From: an uncultured SAR86 cluster bacterium
GTDB taxonomy: Bacteria > Pseudomonadota > Gammaproteobacteria > Magnimaribacterales > D2472
Assembly: GCA_902630885.1 (NCBI GenBank)
Contig: CACOWI010000001.1
Span: 124,001 to 188,000, forward strand
DNA: 64,000 bases
Direction: 5' to 3'
Positions 22,651-32,170 of the stretch are shown piece by piece. The notes under the pieces were generated by a model. The model searched no databases and was not told the origin of the DNA. It saw only the letters and a list, made by a program, of their open reading frames with translations. Position 1 is the stretch's first letter, and the number at the start of each line of letters is the position of its first letter. The translations under genes were made by a program, and so were the position numbers.

Positions 22651-22938
22651 ATGAAATTGAGACCATTACATGACAATGTTCTTGTAAAAAGAACAGAAGA
22701 AGAGGAAACATCCTCTGGTGGAATAATTCTATCAGGCTCTGCAAAAGAAAAACCTTCCCAAGGTAAGGTTGTTGCAGTCGGTCCTGGAAAGGTATCTGAT
22801 TCAGGTGAATCTGTATCTATGAATGTATCTGTTGGTGATACTGTTATTTTTGGCCAATATGGCGGCAATGAAATTAAGTTAGATGGCGAAGAATACCTCA
22901 TTTTAAGTGAAAGAGATATTTTCGGTGTTGTGGAATAA
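22651..22938 (+). CDS. groES: Co-chaperonin GroES
   Basis: GroES caps the GroEL chamber during ATP-driven protein folding. The 95-residue protein has RPLHDNVLVKRTEEEETSSGGI with the mobile loop, then VGDTVIFGQYGG and the closing YLILSERDIFGVVE. GGAGAG-like ribosome binding sequence (GGAGAG) precedes the ATG by five bases. No CIRCE element and no convincing sigma-32 promoter was found upstream. groEL follows after 24 bases. Confidence 0.97.
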   Translation: MKLRPLHDNVLVKRTEEEETSSGGIILSGSAKEKPSQGKVVAVGPGKVSDSGESVSMNVSVGDTVIFGQYGGNEIKLDGEEYLILSERDIFGVVE

Positions 22939-22959
22939 ATTTTAAGAATAGGGAGATAA

Positions 22960-24606
<1,647 letters not shown>

Positions 24607-24628
24607 TACTTTAATTCATTCAAAAATT

Positions 24629-24653
24629 TGGGGCATTTAGCCCCATTTTTTTT
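24629..24653 (+). terminator. Rho-independent terminator after groEL
   Basis: A six-base-pair GC-rich stem, TGGGGC with GCCCCA, encloses an ATTTA loop and is followed by a run of eight T. A run of A precedes it. It lies just after the groEL stop and is the clearest intrinsic terminator in the window. Confidence 0.9.
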
Positions 24654-24696
24654 GTATAATTAATTTAATAATAACTTTCTAATTGGAGCTATTTAA

Positions 24697-24873
24697 ATGA
24701 AAGCGTTATATTTTTTACCAATTTTTTCAATAAATTTATTTGCTCATGTTAACAACTCAATACATTCTCATTTTATTGAGAATTTAATTTATTTAATTGT
24801 GTTATTTGCATACATTTGTCTTGGTATTTCATTACTTTTACTTATGAGAGCTATTTATAGGAGGTTTGTATGA
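24697..24873 (+). CDS. Small membrane protein of the nickel-SOD operon (58 residues)
   Basis: The frame encodes 58 residues. A hydrophobic N-terminal segment ends in INLFAH and may be a signal peptide or first helix. A short histidine-bearing stretch follows (HVNNSIHSHF), then a strong membrane helix and a basic end RAIYRRFV. It is preceded by a GGAG-type site, TTGGAGCT. Its stop overlaps the sodN start as ATGA, so the two are almost surely co-translated. I do not recognise a family. The three histidines and the operon position make a link to nickel handling or to anchoring the SodX protease possible, but that is inference. Confidence 0.7.
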   Translation: MKALYFLPIFSINLFAHVNNSIHSHFIENLIYLIVLFAYICLGISLLLLMRAIYRRFV

Positions 24874-25334
24874 AAATTAGAGATGTAAAAGCACATTGCG
24901 ACATACCTTGTGCAGTTTATGATCCTGGTGTTGCACAATATGCAGCCTTAAGTGTGGTAAGGTTTTTAGATCTAATTGGCGAGATGCCAGAAAATATCGA
25001 TTCAAAAAAAGATCTTGCTCATTTAACCAGACTTGTTCAACAAAAAGAAGAACATGCAATAGAAGTCAAAGATGCTGTAAGAACAATTTGGGGTGATTAT
25101 TTTAAGGAGCCTCAAATGGAAAAGTTTCCTGAAATACACGAACTGTGTCATTCAATAATGATGACTGCTTCAAAATGTAAACAGGACATTGATCGTCAGA
25201 ATGGCTTAGATTTAGTTGAGAAAGTAAATAGATTTGCTGAAATATTTTGGGCAACAAAAGATGTCAACACAGAAACTAAAAAATCACTAAATCCTCCTCA
25301 TATGGATATCATTGTGCCTGTCTTAAGTGATTAG
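24870..25334 (+). CDS. sodN: Nickel-containing superoxide dismutase
   Basis: Ni-SOD converts superoxide to hydrogen peroxide and oxygen. The 154-residue protein has the nickel-hook sequence HCDIPCAVYDP beginning at residue 9, where His, the first Cys and Cys14 are the nickel ligands once the leader is removed. The leader here is only eight residues (MKIRDVKA). The body shows the four-helix pattern with QKEEHAIEVKDAVRTIWGDYF and the C-terminal PPHMDIIVP. A TAGGAGG ribosome binding site precedes the ATG. The next gene overlaps by eight bases and encodes the expected maturation protease. Confidence 0.95.
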   Translation: MKIRDVKAHCDIPCAVYDPGVAQYAALSVVRFLDLIGEMPENIDSKKDLAHLTRLVQQKEEHAIEVKDAVRTIWGDYFKEPQMEKFPEIHELCHSIMMTASKCKQDIDRQNGLDLVEKVNRFAEIFWATKDVNTETKKSLNPPHMDIIVPVLSD

Positions 25335-25599
25335 CATTCATAGAGTTAGGGGTTCAAGTATGACCCCTAATTTTAATGATAAAGACTTTGTCTTAAGCCT
25401 TAATTGTTTTTATTCAATTAATAGAGGAGACGTGGTTTTGGTTAAAATACCAAACATTGGGATTGTTATTAAGAGAGTAGGTTGTATAGAAAAAAATAAA
25501 ATAAAGCTCCATGGCGACAATCATGAATATAAATCAAATATTTATGATAACTTTTTTGATCTGAACTTAGTTCAAGGAAAGGTATTTTTTAAATTTTAA
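25327..25599 (+). CDS. sodX: Nickel-SOD maturation protease (S24/S26-like)
   Basis: This small signal-peptidase-like enzyme removes the SodN leader to expose the nickel-binding His. The 90-residue product has the catalytic serine in RGSSMTP (Ser11) and the general-base lysine in VIKRVG (about Lys49), followed by LHGDNHEYKSN, the usual GDN motif. It starts at GTG 25327, overlapping sodN by eight bases. No membrane anchor is visible, so it may act in the cytoplasm or with the small membrane protein upstream. Its end overlaps the end of the convergent CorC-like gene by eleven bases. Confidence 0.9.
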   Translation: MISIHRVRGSSMTPNFNDKDFVLSLNCFYSINRGDVVLVKIPNIGIVIKRVGCIEKNKIKLHGDNHEYKSNIYDNFFDLNLVQGKVFFKF

Positions 25600-26842
25600 T
25601 AATTTTAATTTTAGAAATGAAATTATCATCTAATTCTAATATTTCAAATCTATATTTTTCAATTTCAATACAAAGATTAGATTGAGGAATTTGATCTAAA
25701 TATTCAGTTATTAAACCATTAATTGTCTTTGAACTCTCTTCTGGAATATCCCAATTAACATAATTATTCAAATCCCTGATTTTTGAGTTTCCATCGGTCA
25801 ATATAGAACCGTCTTTTAATTTAATAAATTCTTTTTCCAACTCCTCCTTATCACCACCGAATTTACCAGTGATCTCTTTGAAAATGTCTTCAACAGATAT
25901 TAGTCCTTCAATTTCACCGTATTCATCGACGACCAAAGCAATACTTTGATTGCTTGCTAAAAATTCTCTCAACTGCTTCATTAATAGAGTTGATTGAGAT
26001 ACAAAATATGTTTTTTGAAGCATTTTACTAACATCTTTTTTCATATTAAATTTTTCAAGAAACTCATGAGAATCTTTTAAATGAAGAACACCAATCATAT
26101 TATCGATTGTCTCTTTAAAGACAGGTAGTCTTGTATATTCAGTAGATTGGATAATTTTTGTTGCATTCTCATAATCCATCTCCACATCAATTCCAATAAT
26201 CTCCGATGTAGGAATCATAATATCTTCTACAATCAATTCTTCCATGCCAAGAACCGATGAAAGCATTTTTCTGTACTGTTTTGGAATAAGATCTCCCGAT
26301 TCTTCAAGGAGAGTTCTAAGTTCCTCAGTATTAAGATTTTCATTTAACGTTGCATCTTTTGCATCTAATTTAAATAATTTAAGAATTTGTCTGCTTAAAA
26401 AATTTGTAAGAAATATTAGCGGCTTGAAAATATAAACCAGAAGATTCAATATAAAAGATGACCTTGTAGCAAAACTCTCAGGTTTAATCGCTGCCATTGT
26501 TTTAGGAGTAATTTCGGAAAAAATTAAGATAACAATTGTCAATATTATTGACCCTAGAACAACATTACCTCCAAAATAATTTAACATCATTATAGTTACA
26601 ATTGCTGATGCTAGGATGTTTGCGAAATTATTTCCAACCAATATTGCTGAAAGCAATTGGTCAGGTCTTTTTAAAAGATCTAATGCTCTTCTTGCACTTA
26701 TCTTAGATTTTTTAGACATATTTCTTAGCTTAATTTTATTTGCAGCCATCATTCCAGTTTCGGAACCAGAAAAAAAACCGCTAAGAATTAATAAAAATAC
26801 AAGCGTTGAGAAAAGAGCTATAAGCGAGGGATCATCTTGCAT
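25589..26842 (-). CDS. Hemolysin C/CorB-like CBS-domain membrane protein
   Basis: The 417-residue protein has an N-terminal DUF21 (CNNM-type) membrane domain with SGFFSGSETGMMAANKIKLR, then paired CBS domains (about residues 190-320) with EDIMIPTSEI and VDEYGEIEGLISVEDIFKEI. A C-terminal CorC/HlyC transporter-associated domain follows. Relatives are YfjD/CorB-type proteins linked to magnesium and cobalt homeostasis. The ATG at 26842 is chosen because it overlaps the upstream stop as TGATG; an ATG 51 bases further upstream is also in frame. It lies downstream of the ypjD-like gene, the usual gammaproteobacterial order. Confidence 0.88.
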   Translation of the reverse strand: MQDDPSLIALFSTLVFLLILSGFFSGSETGMMAANKIKLRNMSKKSKISARRALDLLKRPDQLLSAILVGNNFANILASAIVTIMMLNYFGGNVVLGSIILTIVILIFSEITPKTMAAIKPESFATRSSFILNLLVYIFKPLIFLTNFLSRQILKLFKLDAKDATLNENLNTEELRTLLEESGDLIPKQYRKMLSSVLGMEELIVEDIMIPTSEIIGIDVEMDYENATKIIQSTEYTRLPVFKETIDNMIGVLHLKDSHEFLEKFNMKKDVSKMLQKTYFVSQSTLLMKQLREFLASNQSIALVVDEYGEIEGLISVEDIFKEITGKFGGDKEELEKEFIKLKDGSILTDGNSKIRDLNNYVNWDIPEESSKTINGLITEYLDQIPQSNLCIEIEKYRFEILELDDNFISKIKIIKI

Positions 26843-27408
26843 CAGGAGCCAACCAAATATGAATTCATATAATATGCACCCAATACAGCCCACATTGATA
26901 CAAAAAGACTTCTTGTCGCATACTTAATTGGGAAATTTGCATACTGCACACCCACAAATGTTATTACAAAAATAAACCAGGCAATAAAAGTAAAAATAGC
27001 TTTAAATACTAAATTAGCTGAAAAAATAGTTTGTAGGGTAAATCCTGAAACCAATGCCAATGATAAAAATAATAATCCTATTCCAAGTAATTTAAAGACA
27101 ATTTTATAATTCCTCTCTACAGAAAAAGGCTCAACATTTATTAAATCACCTTTTTTTACTTTTCTTACTTTTCTTTCAAGAATTATGATTTCATTGTATG
27201 CGATAAATATGAATAGAAGGCTTAAACCAGTTACCATAAAATGAATAGTTGGCATGAAAGATATCATTTCGTATGTCGATAAATAAATCAAAACATATGA
27301 AAATGCTGCTATAAATCCAGCAATATAAAGAGATTTCTCCCTTTTGTAAAAAAATCTAATAATAAAATATATAACTATACTTATAGTTACTTGTGTAATA
27401 AAACTCAT
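26842..27408 (-). CDS. CcsA/YpjD-like integral membrane protein, short form
   Basis: The 188-residue protein has about six hydrophobic helices. The central KLLGIGLLFLSLALVSGF and the position next to the CorB-like gene and upstream of rpsP match YpjD, a relative of cytochrome c assembly protein CcsA. It is shorter than the roughly 260 residues I expect. The segment VFKAIFTFIAWFIFV has Phe-Lys where relatives usually have His-Lys, so a heme role looks doubtful. Function is unknown. Confidence 0.65.
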   Translation of the reverse strand: MSFITQVTISIVIYFIIRFFYKREKSLYIAGFIAAFSYVLIYLSTYEMISFMPTIHFMVTGLSLLFIFIAYNEIIILERKVRKVKKGDLINVEPFSVERNYKIVFKLLGIGLLFLSLALVSGFTLQTIFSANLVFKAIFTFIAWFIFVITFVGVQYANFPIKYATRSLFVSMWAVLGAYYMNSYLVGS

Positions 27409-27512
27409 TAAAAACTAAGATTAATTAAAACTTTGCATAATAATACTATCAATATTAGCAAGGTTACCCTAAAATACACATCTTTTTAAACTATTTTGAA
27501 ATATTTTTTAGT

Positions 27513-28247
27513 ATGGTAATAATAAGATTAGCTAGAAGTGGGGCCAAGAAAAATCCTTACTATTTTATCACTGTTGCTGACGAAAGACGTCCTAGAGACG
27601 GTGCTTTTATTGAAAGATTAGGTTTTTTTAATCCTTCAGCAAATGGTAAAGAAGAAAGGCTAAGAATTGATCTAGAAAAAATAGATGAGTGGGTATCAAA
27701 GGGTGCGCAGTTAAGTGAAAGAGTAAGCGCATTAATTAAAGAAGCCAAATTAACTCCTGAGGAATTTGCAGCTAAAGTTGAAGCTAAAAAAGCTAAAGCT
27801 GCTGCTAAAAAAGCTGCATTAGCAGAAAAACTAGCTAAGGAAGCAGAAGAAGCAGCTGCAGAAGAAGCACCTGCTGAAAAAGAAGCTCCTGCTCAAGAAG
27901 GACCTGCTGAAGATGCACCTGCCGAAGAAGAAGCACCTGCTGAAAAAGAAGCTCCTGCTCAAGAAGCACCTGCCGAAGAAGAAGCTCCTGCAGAGGAAGA
28001 AGCTCCTGCAGAGGAAGAAGCTCCTGCAGAGGAAGAAGTACCTGCAGAGGAAGAAGCCCCAGCAGAAGAAGCACCTGCAGAGGAAGAAGCCCCAGTAGAA
28101 GAAGCTCCTGCAGAGGAAGAAGCACCTGCAGAAGAAGAAGCCCCAGAAGAAGAAGCACCTGCAGAGGAAGAAGCCCCAGCAGAAGAAGCACCTGCAGAGG
28201 AAGAAGCACCTGCTGAAGAAGATTCTTCAGAAGATGAAAAAAAATAA
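27513..28247 (+). CDS. rpsP: Ribosomal protein bS16 with a long acidic C-terminal repeat extension
   Basis: Residues 1 to about 80 are a normal small-subunit protein S16 ([31 protein letters not shown]). A Lys/Ala-rich helical stretch covers about 81-112. Then residues 113-237 are almost only Ala, Pro and Glu in repeats of the type APAEEE, ending EDEKK. The whole protein is 244 residues against about 80 in E. coli. A similar extension is on L19 three genes away. Basic-then-acidic segments suggest a flexible tail reaching from the ribosome. The downstream rimM overlaps by 14 bases; ffh, often found next to rpsP, is absent here. Confidence 0.95.
   Translation: MVIIRLARSGAKKNPYYFITVADERRPRDGAFIERLGFFNPSANGKEERLRIDLEKIDEWVSKGAQLSERVSALIKEAKLTPEEFAAKVEAKKAKAAAKKAALAEKLAKEAEEAAAEEAPAEKEAPAQEGPAEDAPAEEEAPAEKEAPAQEAPAEEEAPAEEEAPAEEEAPAEEEVPAEEEAPAEEAPAEEEAPVEEAPAEEEAPAEEEAPEEEAPAEEEAPAEEAPAEEEAPAEEDSSEDEKK
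27849..28223 (+). repeat. Ala-Pro-Glu coding repeat array in rpsP
   Basis: About 375 bases consist of degenerate tandem units of 12 to 18 bases, such as GAAGAAGCACCTGCAGAG, encoding variants of EEAPAE. Several neighbouring units are identical at base level, which points to recent expansion by slippage or unequal exchange. A second array of similar units lies in rplS at 29868-30077 in the same orientation. Confidence 0.9.
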
Positions 28248-28755
28248 TTTAGTTTGTATTGCTAACATAGGAAAACCAAGAGGTTTAAAAGGAGAGTTTT
28301 TTCTTAACTCTTTTTGTTCACCAAAGGAAAATATTCTTAATTATATTGATGATATTTTCTCAGATGACAAAAGTGATTTATCAATAGAATACATAAAAAA
28401 AAGTAATTCAAAATTTCTAGCTAAAATAAAAAATGTAGATAATGTTGATGACATAAAAAAACTTACCAATATTAAGCTTTATATATCAACAAAAAATCTT
28501 CCTGATCTTAAACCTGATGAAGTATATTGGCATGACTTAAAAGGAATGATTGTAATAGGACTCAATAAAAATGAAATATTGGGAGAGGTAAAAGAACTTA
28601 ATAATTTTGGCGCTAATGATTGTTTGGTAGTAAAACCAACAATTGATTCAGTAGATGATAAAGAAAGACTTATACCGTTTATAAAAGAAAAATTTATAGA
28701 TTCTGTCGATAAGAAAGAAAAAATTTTAAAAGTTCATTGGCAAAGCGATTACTAA
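28234..28755 (+). CDS. rimM: 16S rRNA processing protein RimM
   Basis: RimM helps mature the 3' domain of 16S rRNA during 30S assembly and contacts S19. The 173-residue protein has the N-terminal barrel with [16 protein letters not shown] and the PRC-barrel part with [28 protein letters not shown] and [14 protein letters not shown]. It lies in the standard rpsP-rimM-trmD-rplS order, overlapping the end of rpsP. Confidence 0.93.
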   Translation: MKKNNLVCIANIGKPRGLKGEFFLNSFCSPKENILNYIDDIFSDDKSDLSIEYIKKSNSKFLAKIKNVDNVDDIKKLTNIKLYISTKNLPDLKPDEVYWHDLKGMIVIGLNKNEILGEVKELNNFGANDCLVVKPTIDSVDDKERLIPFIKEKFIDSVDKKEKILKVHWQSDY

Positions 28756-28756
28756 A

Positions 28757-29488
28757 ATGAATATAAATGTTCTAACAATTTTCCCAGAAATATTTAAAGT
28801 TTTAAATTCTGGTGTCATTTCAAAAGCAATGAAAAAAGATTTATTGTCAATCAATCCAATGGATATTAGAAAAAATGCAACAAATAAGCATAAGAATGTT
28901 GATTCAAAACCATATGGAGGTGGTGAAGGAATGGTTATCATGGCAGAACCATTAATTAAATCTATAAAGGAAATTGATAAAAAAAAACGTGGACCAGTTA
29001 TCTATATGTCACCACAAGGGCAATTATTAACGCAAAAAAAAGTAATTTCATTTTCTAAACTTAAAAATTTAACCATTATTTGTGGGAGATACGAAGGAAT
29101 TGATCAACGAGTAATCGATAACTATGTTGATGAGGAGGTATCAATAGGAGATTTTGTTTTGAGTGGAGGAGAATATGCAGCAATATGTTTAATTGATGCA
29201 ATTTCAAGACATATACCAGGCACTCTTGGTAATAAAGATTCTTATTTAAAGGACACTTTTTCTAATGGATTGCTGAAGGAAGATGTTTATGCCAAACCTG
29301 AAATTGTCGATTCCTACAATGTTCCTGATATATTATTATCCGGAAACCATGGAAAGATTGAGGCGTGGAAATCTGAGATGTCATTACTTAAAACATTTAC
29401 AAAAAGACCTGATTTACTCAAAAAAATAAAATTAACAAAAAAACAAAAAAAACTCTTGGAAGAATGGTCATCTAAGGCTATCCTATAG
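28757..29488 (+). CDS. trmD: tRNA (guanine37-N1)-methyltransferase TrmD
   Basis: TrmD methylates G37 of tRNAs that read CNN codons and so guards the reading frame. The 243-residue SPOUT-class enzyme begins MNINVLTIFPEIF. It has KPYGGGEGM, ICGRYEGIDQRVID and the trefoil-knot SAM site SIGDFVLSGGEYAA. It follows rimM by one base and precedes rplS by 19 bases. Confidence 0.97.
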   Translation: MNINVLTIFPEIFKVLNSGVISKAMKKDLLSINPMDIRKNATNKHKNVDSKPYGGGEGMVIMAEPLIKSIKEIDKKKRGPVIYMSPQGQLLTQKKVISFSKLKNLTIICGRYEGIDQRVIDNYVDEEVSIGDFVLSGGEYAAICLIDAISRHIPGTLGNKDSYLKDTFSNGLLKEDVYAKPEIVDSYNVPDILLSGNHGKIEAWKSEMSLLKTFTKRPDLLKKIKLTKKQKKLLEEWSSKAIL

Positions 29489-29507
29489 CCCTTTTTAGGC
29501 AAATATT

Positions 29508-30455
29508 ATGAGCGATAACCAAGAAAATAAGAAAAAAGGTTTTTTTTCCCGATTATTTGGCGGCTCAACATCGCCTGAAGAACCAAAAAAAGAAGAAGTC
29601 AGCGAATTAGAAACTGTTGAAATCCCATCTAAATCAGCTCTTAATAAAATGAAAAAAGCTGACATAGTAGCGGTAGCTAAAGAAAATGGACTTGAGCTTG
29701 ACATCAATCTAACAAAAGCAAAATTACTGGATGCATGGGACATGCACTTTAACAAATCATCATCACCAAGCGCAGTAGATGATGCTGCAGATGTAATGGC
29801 TGAGTCAGCTGCTAAGCAGAAGGCATCTGCAAATGAAGATGACCAAACTGAAGAAACTATTTCACAAGAAGAAGCACCTGCCGAAGAAGAAGCCCCAGCA
29901 GAAGAAGCTCCTGCTGAAGAAGAAGCACCAGCTGAAGAAGCACCTGCTGAAGAAGAAGCTCCTGCAGAGGAAGAGGCGCCAGCTGAAGAAGAAGCACCTG
30001 CTGAAGAAGCACCAGCTGAAGAAGAAGCTCCTGCAGAGGAAGAGGCACCAGCTCAAGAAGAAGAATCTGCTGAAGAAAAGCTTACAGTTTCTCTTGAAGA
30101 AAAAACTCCTTCACAAATAATTAATGAATTTGAATCAAAACAAATGAAATCTGATCTTCCTGAATTTAGGCCTGGAGATACTGTTGTTGTATCAGTGAAA
30201 GTTAGAGAAGGTGAGAGAACAAGATTACAAGCTTTTGAAGGTGTTGTGATGGGTGTAAAAAAAGCAGGATTGAATTCTTCTTTTATAGTGAGAAAAATTT
30301 CCAGTGGAATTGGTGTTGAGAGAACTTTTCAAACTCATAGCCCAATGATTGATTCTATTAAAGTAAAAAGAAAAGGTGATGTTCGTCAGGCTAAGCTATT
30401 CTATCTTAGAGAAAGATCCGGTAAATCTGCAAGAATTAAAGAACGTTTAGAATAG
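29508..30455 (+). CDS. rplS: Ribosomal protein bL19 with a long acidic N-terminal extension
   Basis: The C-terminal 113 residues (about 203-315) are a complete large-subunit protein L19, with [20 protein letters not shown] and the ending [13 protein letters not shown]. Ahead of it lie 200 extra residues. A charged start ([13 protein letters not shown]) comes first, then a helical stretch at about 44-78 ([17 protein letters not shown], then KAKLLDAW) that resembles SAP or Rho-N type helix-extended-helix folds. An Ala-Pro-Glu repeat array spans 121-190. No internal start with a good site would give the standard L19 alone. The extension mirrors the one on S16. Confidence 0.93.
   Translation: MSDNQENKKKGFFSRLFGGSTSPEEPKKEEVSELETVEIPSKSALNKMKKADIVAVAKENGLELDINLTKAKLLDAWDMHFNKSSSPSAVDDAADVMAESAAKQKASANEDDQTEETISQEEAPAEEEAPAEEAPAEEEAPAEEAPAEEEAPAEEEAPAEEEAPAEEAPAEEEAPAEEEAPAQEEESAEEKLTVSLEEKTPSQIINEFESKQMKSDLPEFRPGDTVVVSVKVREGERTRLQAFEGVVMGVKKAGLNSSFIVRKISSGIGVERTFQTHSPMIDSIKVKRKGDVRQAKLFYLRERSGKSARIKERLE
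29868..30077 (+). repeat. Ala-Pro-Glu coding repeat array in rplS
   Basis: About 210 bases of tandem units encode APAEEE and APAEE variants. Units such as CCTGCTGAAGAAGAAGC are close in sequence to those of the rpsP array and lie in the same direction about 1.6 kb further on. The coding phase is the same, so exchange between the arrays would keep frame. Confidence 0.9.
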
Positions 30456-30459
30456 CAAA

Positions 30460-31347
30460 ATGCAAATAACTAACAAGGAAGATTCTAACCTTAGATCTTT
30501 TTTGAATTATCTTTTAGTAGATAAAGGACTTTCAAAAAATACAGTAAAAGCATACGAAACAGACATCTCATCTTTTTTTCGTTGGTTAATTAACAAAGAT
30601 CTTGAATATAAAAATCTTCAGGAGGAGCATGTTAATCAATATATTTCATTCTTATTTCAAAAAAAAATGAAAAGCTCCTCAGTCAATAGAAAAATATCAT
30701 CAATAAAATCATTTTATATATTTTTAGTTAAAAGAAATTTTATAAAAAACACTCCCCTTAATGACGTAGTAACACCCAAGCAAGAAAAATATTTGCCAGA
30801 ATCAATGTCTGAGGACGAAGTTGATAAATTACTTAATAGTCCGAATGTTGCTAATAAAATTGAGAATAGAGATAAGGCAATGATTGAGATGTTATACGCC
30901 ACAGGTATGAGAATTTCTGAGTTAGTAAATCTTAAGATGACTGATGTAGATATGAACAGGTGTGTAGTAAAAGTTTTTGGAAAAGGATCTAAGGAAAGAT
31001 TAGTTCCTTTTGGAGAAACAGCTCTTGATTCATTGAAAGCATATTTAAGCGAAAGAGAGCAATCCTCTTCAAAAGAAATTTTTCTTTCAAATAGAGGAAA
31101 AAAAATGACTAGAGTTGCATTTTGGCAAAGAGTGAAGATTTACCTTGTAAGGGAGAATTTAAAAAATTCAATATCTCCTCATACTTTAAGACATGCTTTT
31201 GCAACACACTTGTTAAATAGGGGAGCCGATCTTAGATCTGTTCAACTACTTTTAGGCCATAGTGACTTATCAACTACTCAAATATATACTCATATAGCAA
31301 AACAAAGGTTAAGTGATGTTCTTAAAAAACATCATCCAAGAGGTTAA
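30460..31347 (+). CDS. xerD: Tyrosine recombinase XerD
   Basis: XerD with XerC resolves chromosome dimers at dif under FtsK control. The 295-residue protein has an N-terminal SAM-like core-binding domain (FLNYLLVDKGLSKNTVKAY). The catalytic domain has Arg in ATGMRISELVNL, HTLRHAFATHLL with the His-x-x-Arg, LLGHSDLSTTQIYTHI with the last His and the nucleophilic Tyr. The gene order with dsbC-hom-thrC after it is the one seen in Pseudomonas and supports XerD over XerC or an integron enzyme. Confidence 0.93.
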   Translation: MQITNKEDSNLRSFLNYLLVDKGLSKNTVKAYETDISSFFRWLINKDLEYKNLQEEHVNQYISFLFQKKMKSSSVNRKISSIKSFYIFLVKRNFIKNTPLNDVVTPKQEKYLPESMSEDEVDKLLNSPNVANKIENRDKAMIEMLYATGMRISELVNLKMTDVDMNRCVVKVFGKGSKERLVPFGETALDSLKAYLSEREQSSSKEIFLSNRGKKMTRVAFWQRVKIYLVRENLKNSISPHTLRHAFATHLLNRGADLRSVQLLLGHSDLSTTQIYTHIAKQRLSDVLKKHHPRG

Positions 31348-31348
31348 T

Positions 31349-32167
31349 ATGTTTAAAAATTATTTCGTATTTACGTTACTAACATATGTATCACTTTCAC
31401 TTGTTTCTCAGGACTTGTTAGATTCAGAAACTCTAAATAGATGTAAGCATGAAAATTGTCATAAAGAACAAATTGAAAAAATTGTTTCAATGATAATTCC
31501 TAAAGAATCATCTATTGAATCTATTGAAAAATCAGCATTCCCCGGAATTTACAAAGTTTATTATGGAGATTTGCAACCTCTTTATGTATCTGAAGACGGT
31601 ATGTATTTTATCTATGGTCAGATGTTTAAAATAGATATGCGAGTTGCTGGGGTTTCAGGTGATCAATATGGCACCTTCAAAGGATATGAGCCTTTCATTC
31701 AGAATTTAACTGAAAAAGACGAATTAGAAAAAAGAACTCTCCTTATGAAAGAGATCAAAAATAGCGAGTTGATTAGTTTTGAGGCTGAGAAGGAGATATA
31801 TGAAGTAACTGTATTTACTGATGTGGATTGTGGGTACTGCAGAAAACTTCATAATGAAATAGATGAATATAATAAAATAGGTATATCAATAAGATATGCC
31901 GCATTTCCGAGATCCGGATTAGGTACCGATACATTTAATAAAATGGTAGGAGCATGGTGCTCACAAGATTCAAAAATGGCGATATCAAAATTAAAAGAAG
32001 GCAAATCGTTAGATTTAAGTTTTTGCGATTCTCAACCCGTTTCAAAACATTATGCAATTGGAAAAAAAATTGGAATCACTGGCACTCCGGCAATAGTAAC
32101 AAAAAGTGGTGCGCTTTTGCCAGGATACTTATCTCCTGAAGATTTATATAAAAAATTAAAGAGCTAG
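31349..32167 (+). CDS. dsbC: Periplasmic thiol:disulfide isomerase DsbC
   Basis: DsbC reshuffles wrong disulfides in the periplasm and is kept reduced by DsbD. ATG 31349 gives 272 residues with a signal peptide ending near SLSLVSQ; an earlier ATG at 31313 in frame would overlap xerD by 35 bases and spoil the signal. The thioredoxin-like domain has the active site DCGYC (Cys161/Cys164), a further Cys pair near GAWCSQ and LSFCDSQP, and the cis-proline loop TGTPAI. The extra pair RCKHENC near residue 32 is outside the usual layout. Confidence 0.9.
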   Translation: MFKNYFVFTLLTYVSLSLVSQDLLDSETLNRCKHENCHKEQIEKIVSMIIPKESSIESIEKSAFPGIYKVYYGDLQPLYVSEDGMYFIYGQMFKIDMRVAGVSGDQYGTFKGYEPFIQNLTEKDELEKRTLLMKEIKNSELISFEAEKEIYEVTVFTDVDCGYCRKLHNEIDEYNKIGISIRYAAFPRSGLGTDTFNKMVGAWCSQDSKMAISKLKEGKSLDLSFCDSQPVSKHYAIGKKIGITGTPAIVTKSGALLPGYLSPEDLYKKLKS

Positions 32168-32170
32168 ATT

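Noticed and set aside
27835-28209. Long antisense reading frames in the rpsP repeat array (Leu-rich)
   Set aside because: They result from the GAAGAAGCACCTGCA repeat being free of stops in other frames; the sense frame is S16.
29833-30120. Lys/Leu-rich frame overlapping the rplS repeats
   Set aside because: Same cause as for rpsP; the out-of-frame reading of an acidic repeat has no start signal of its own.
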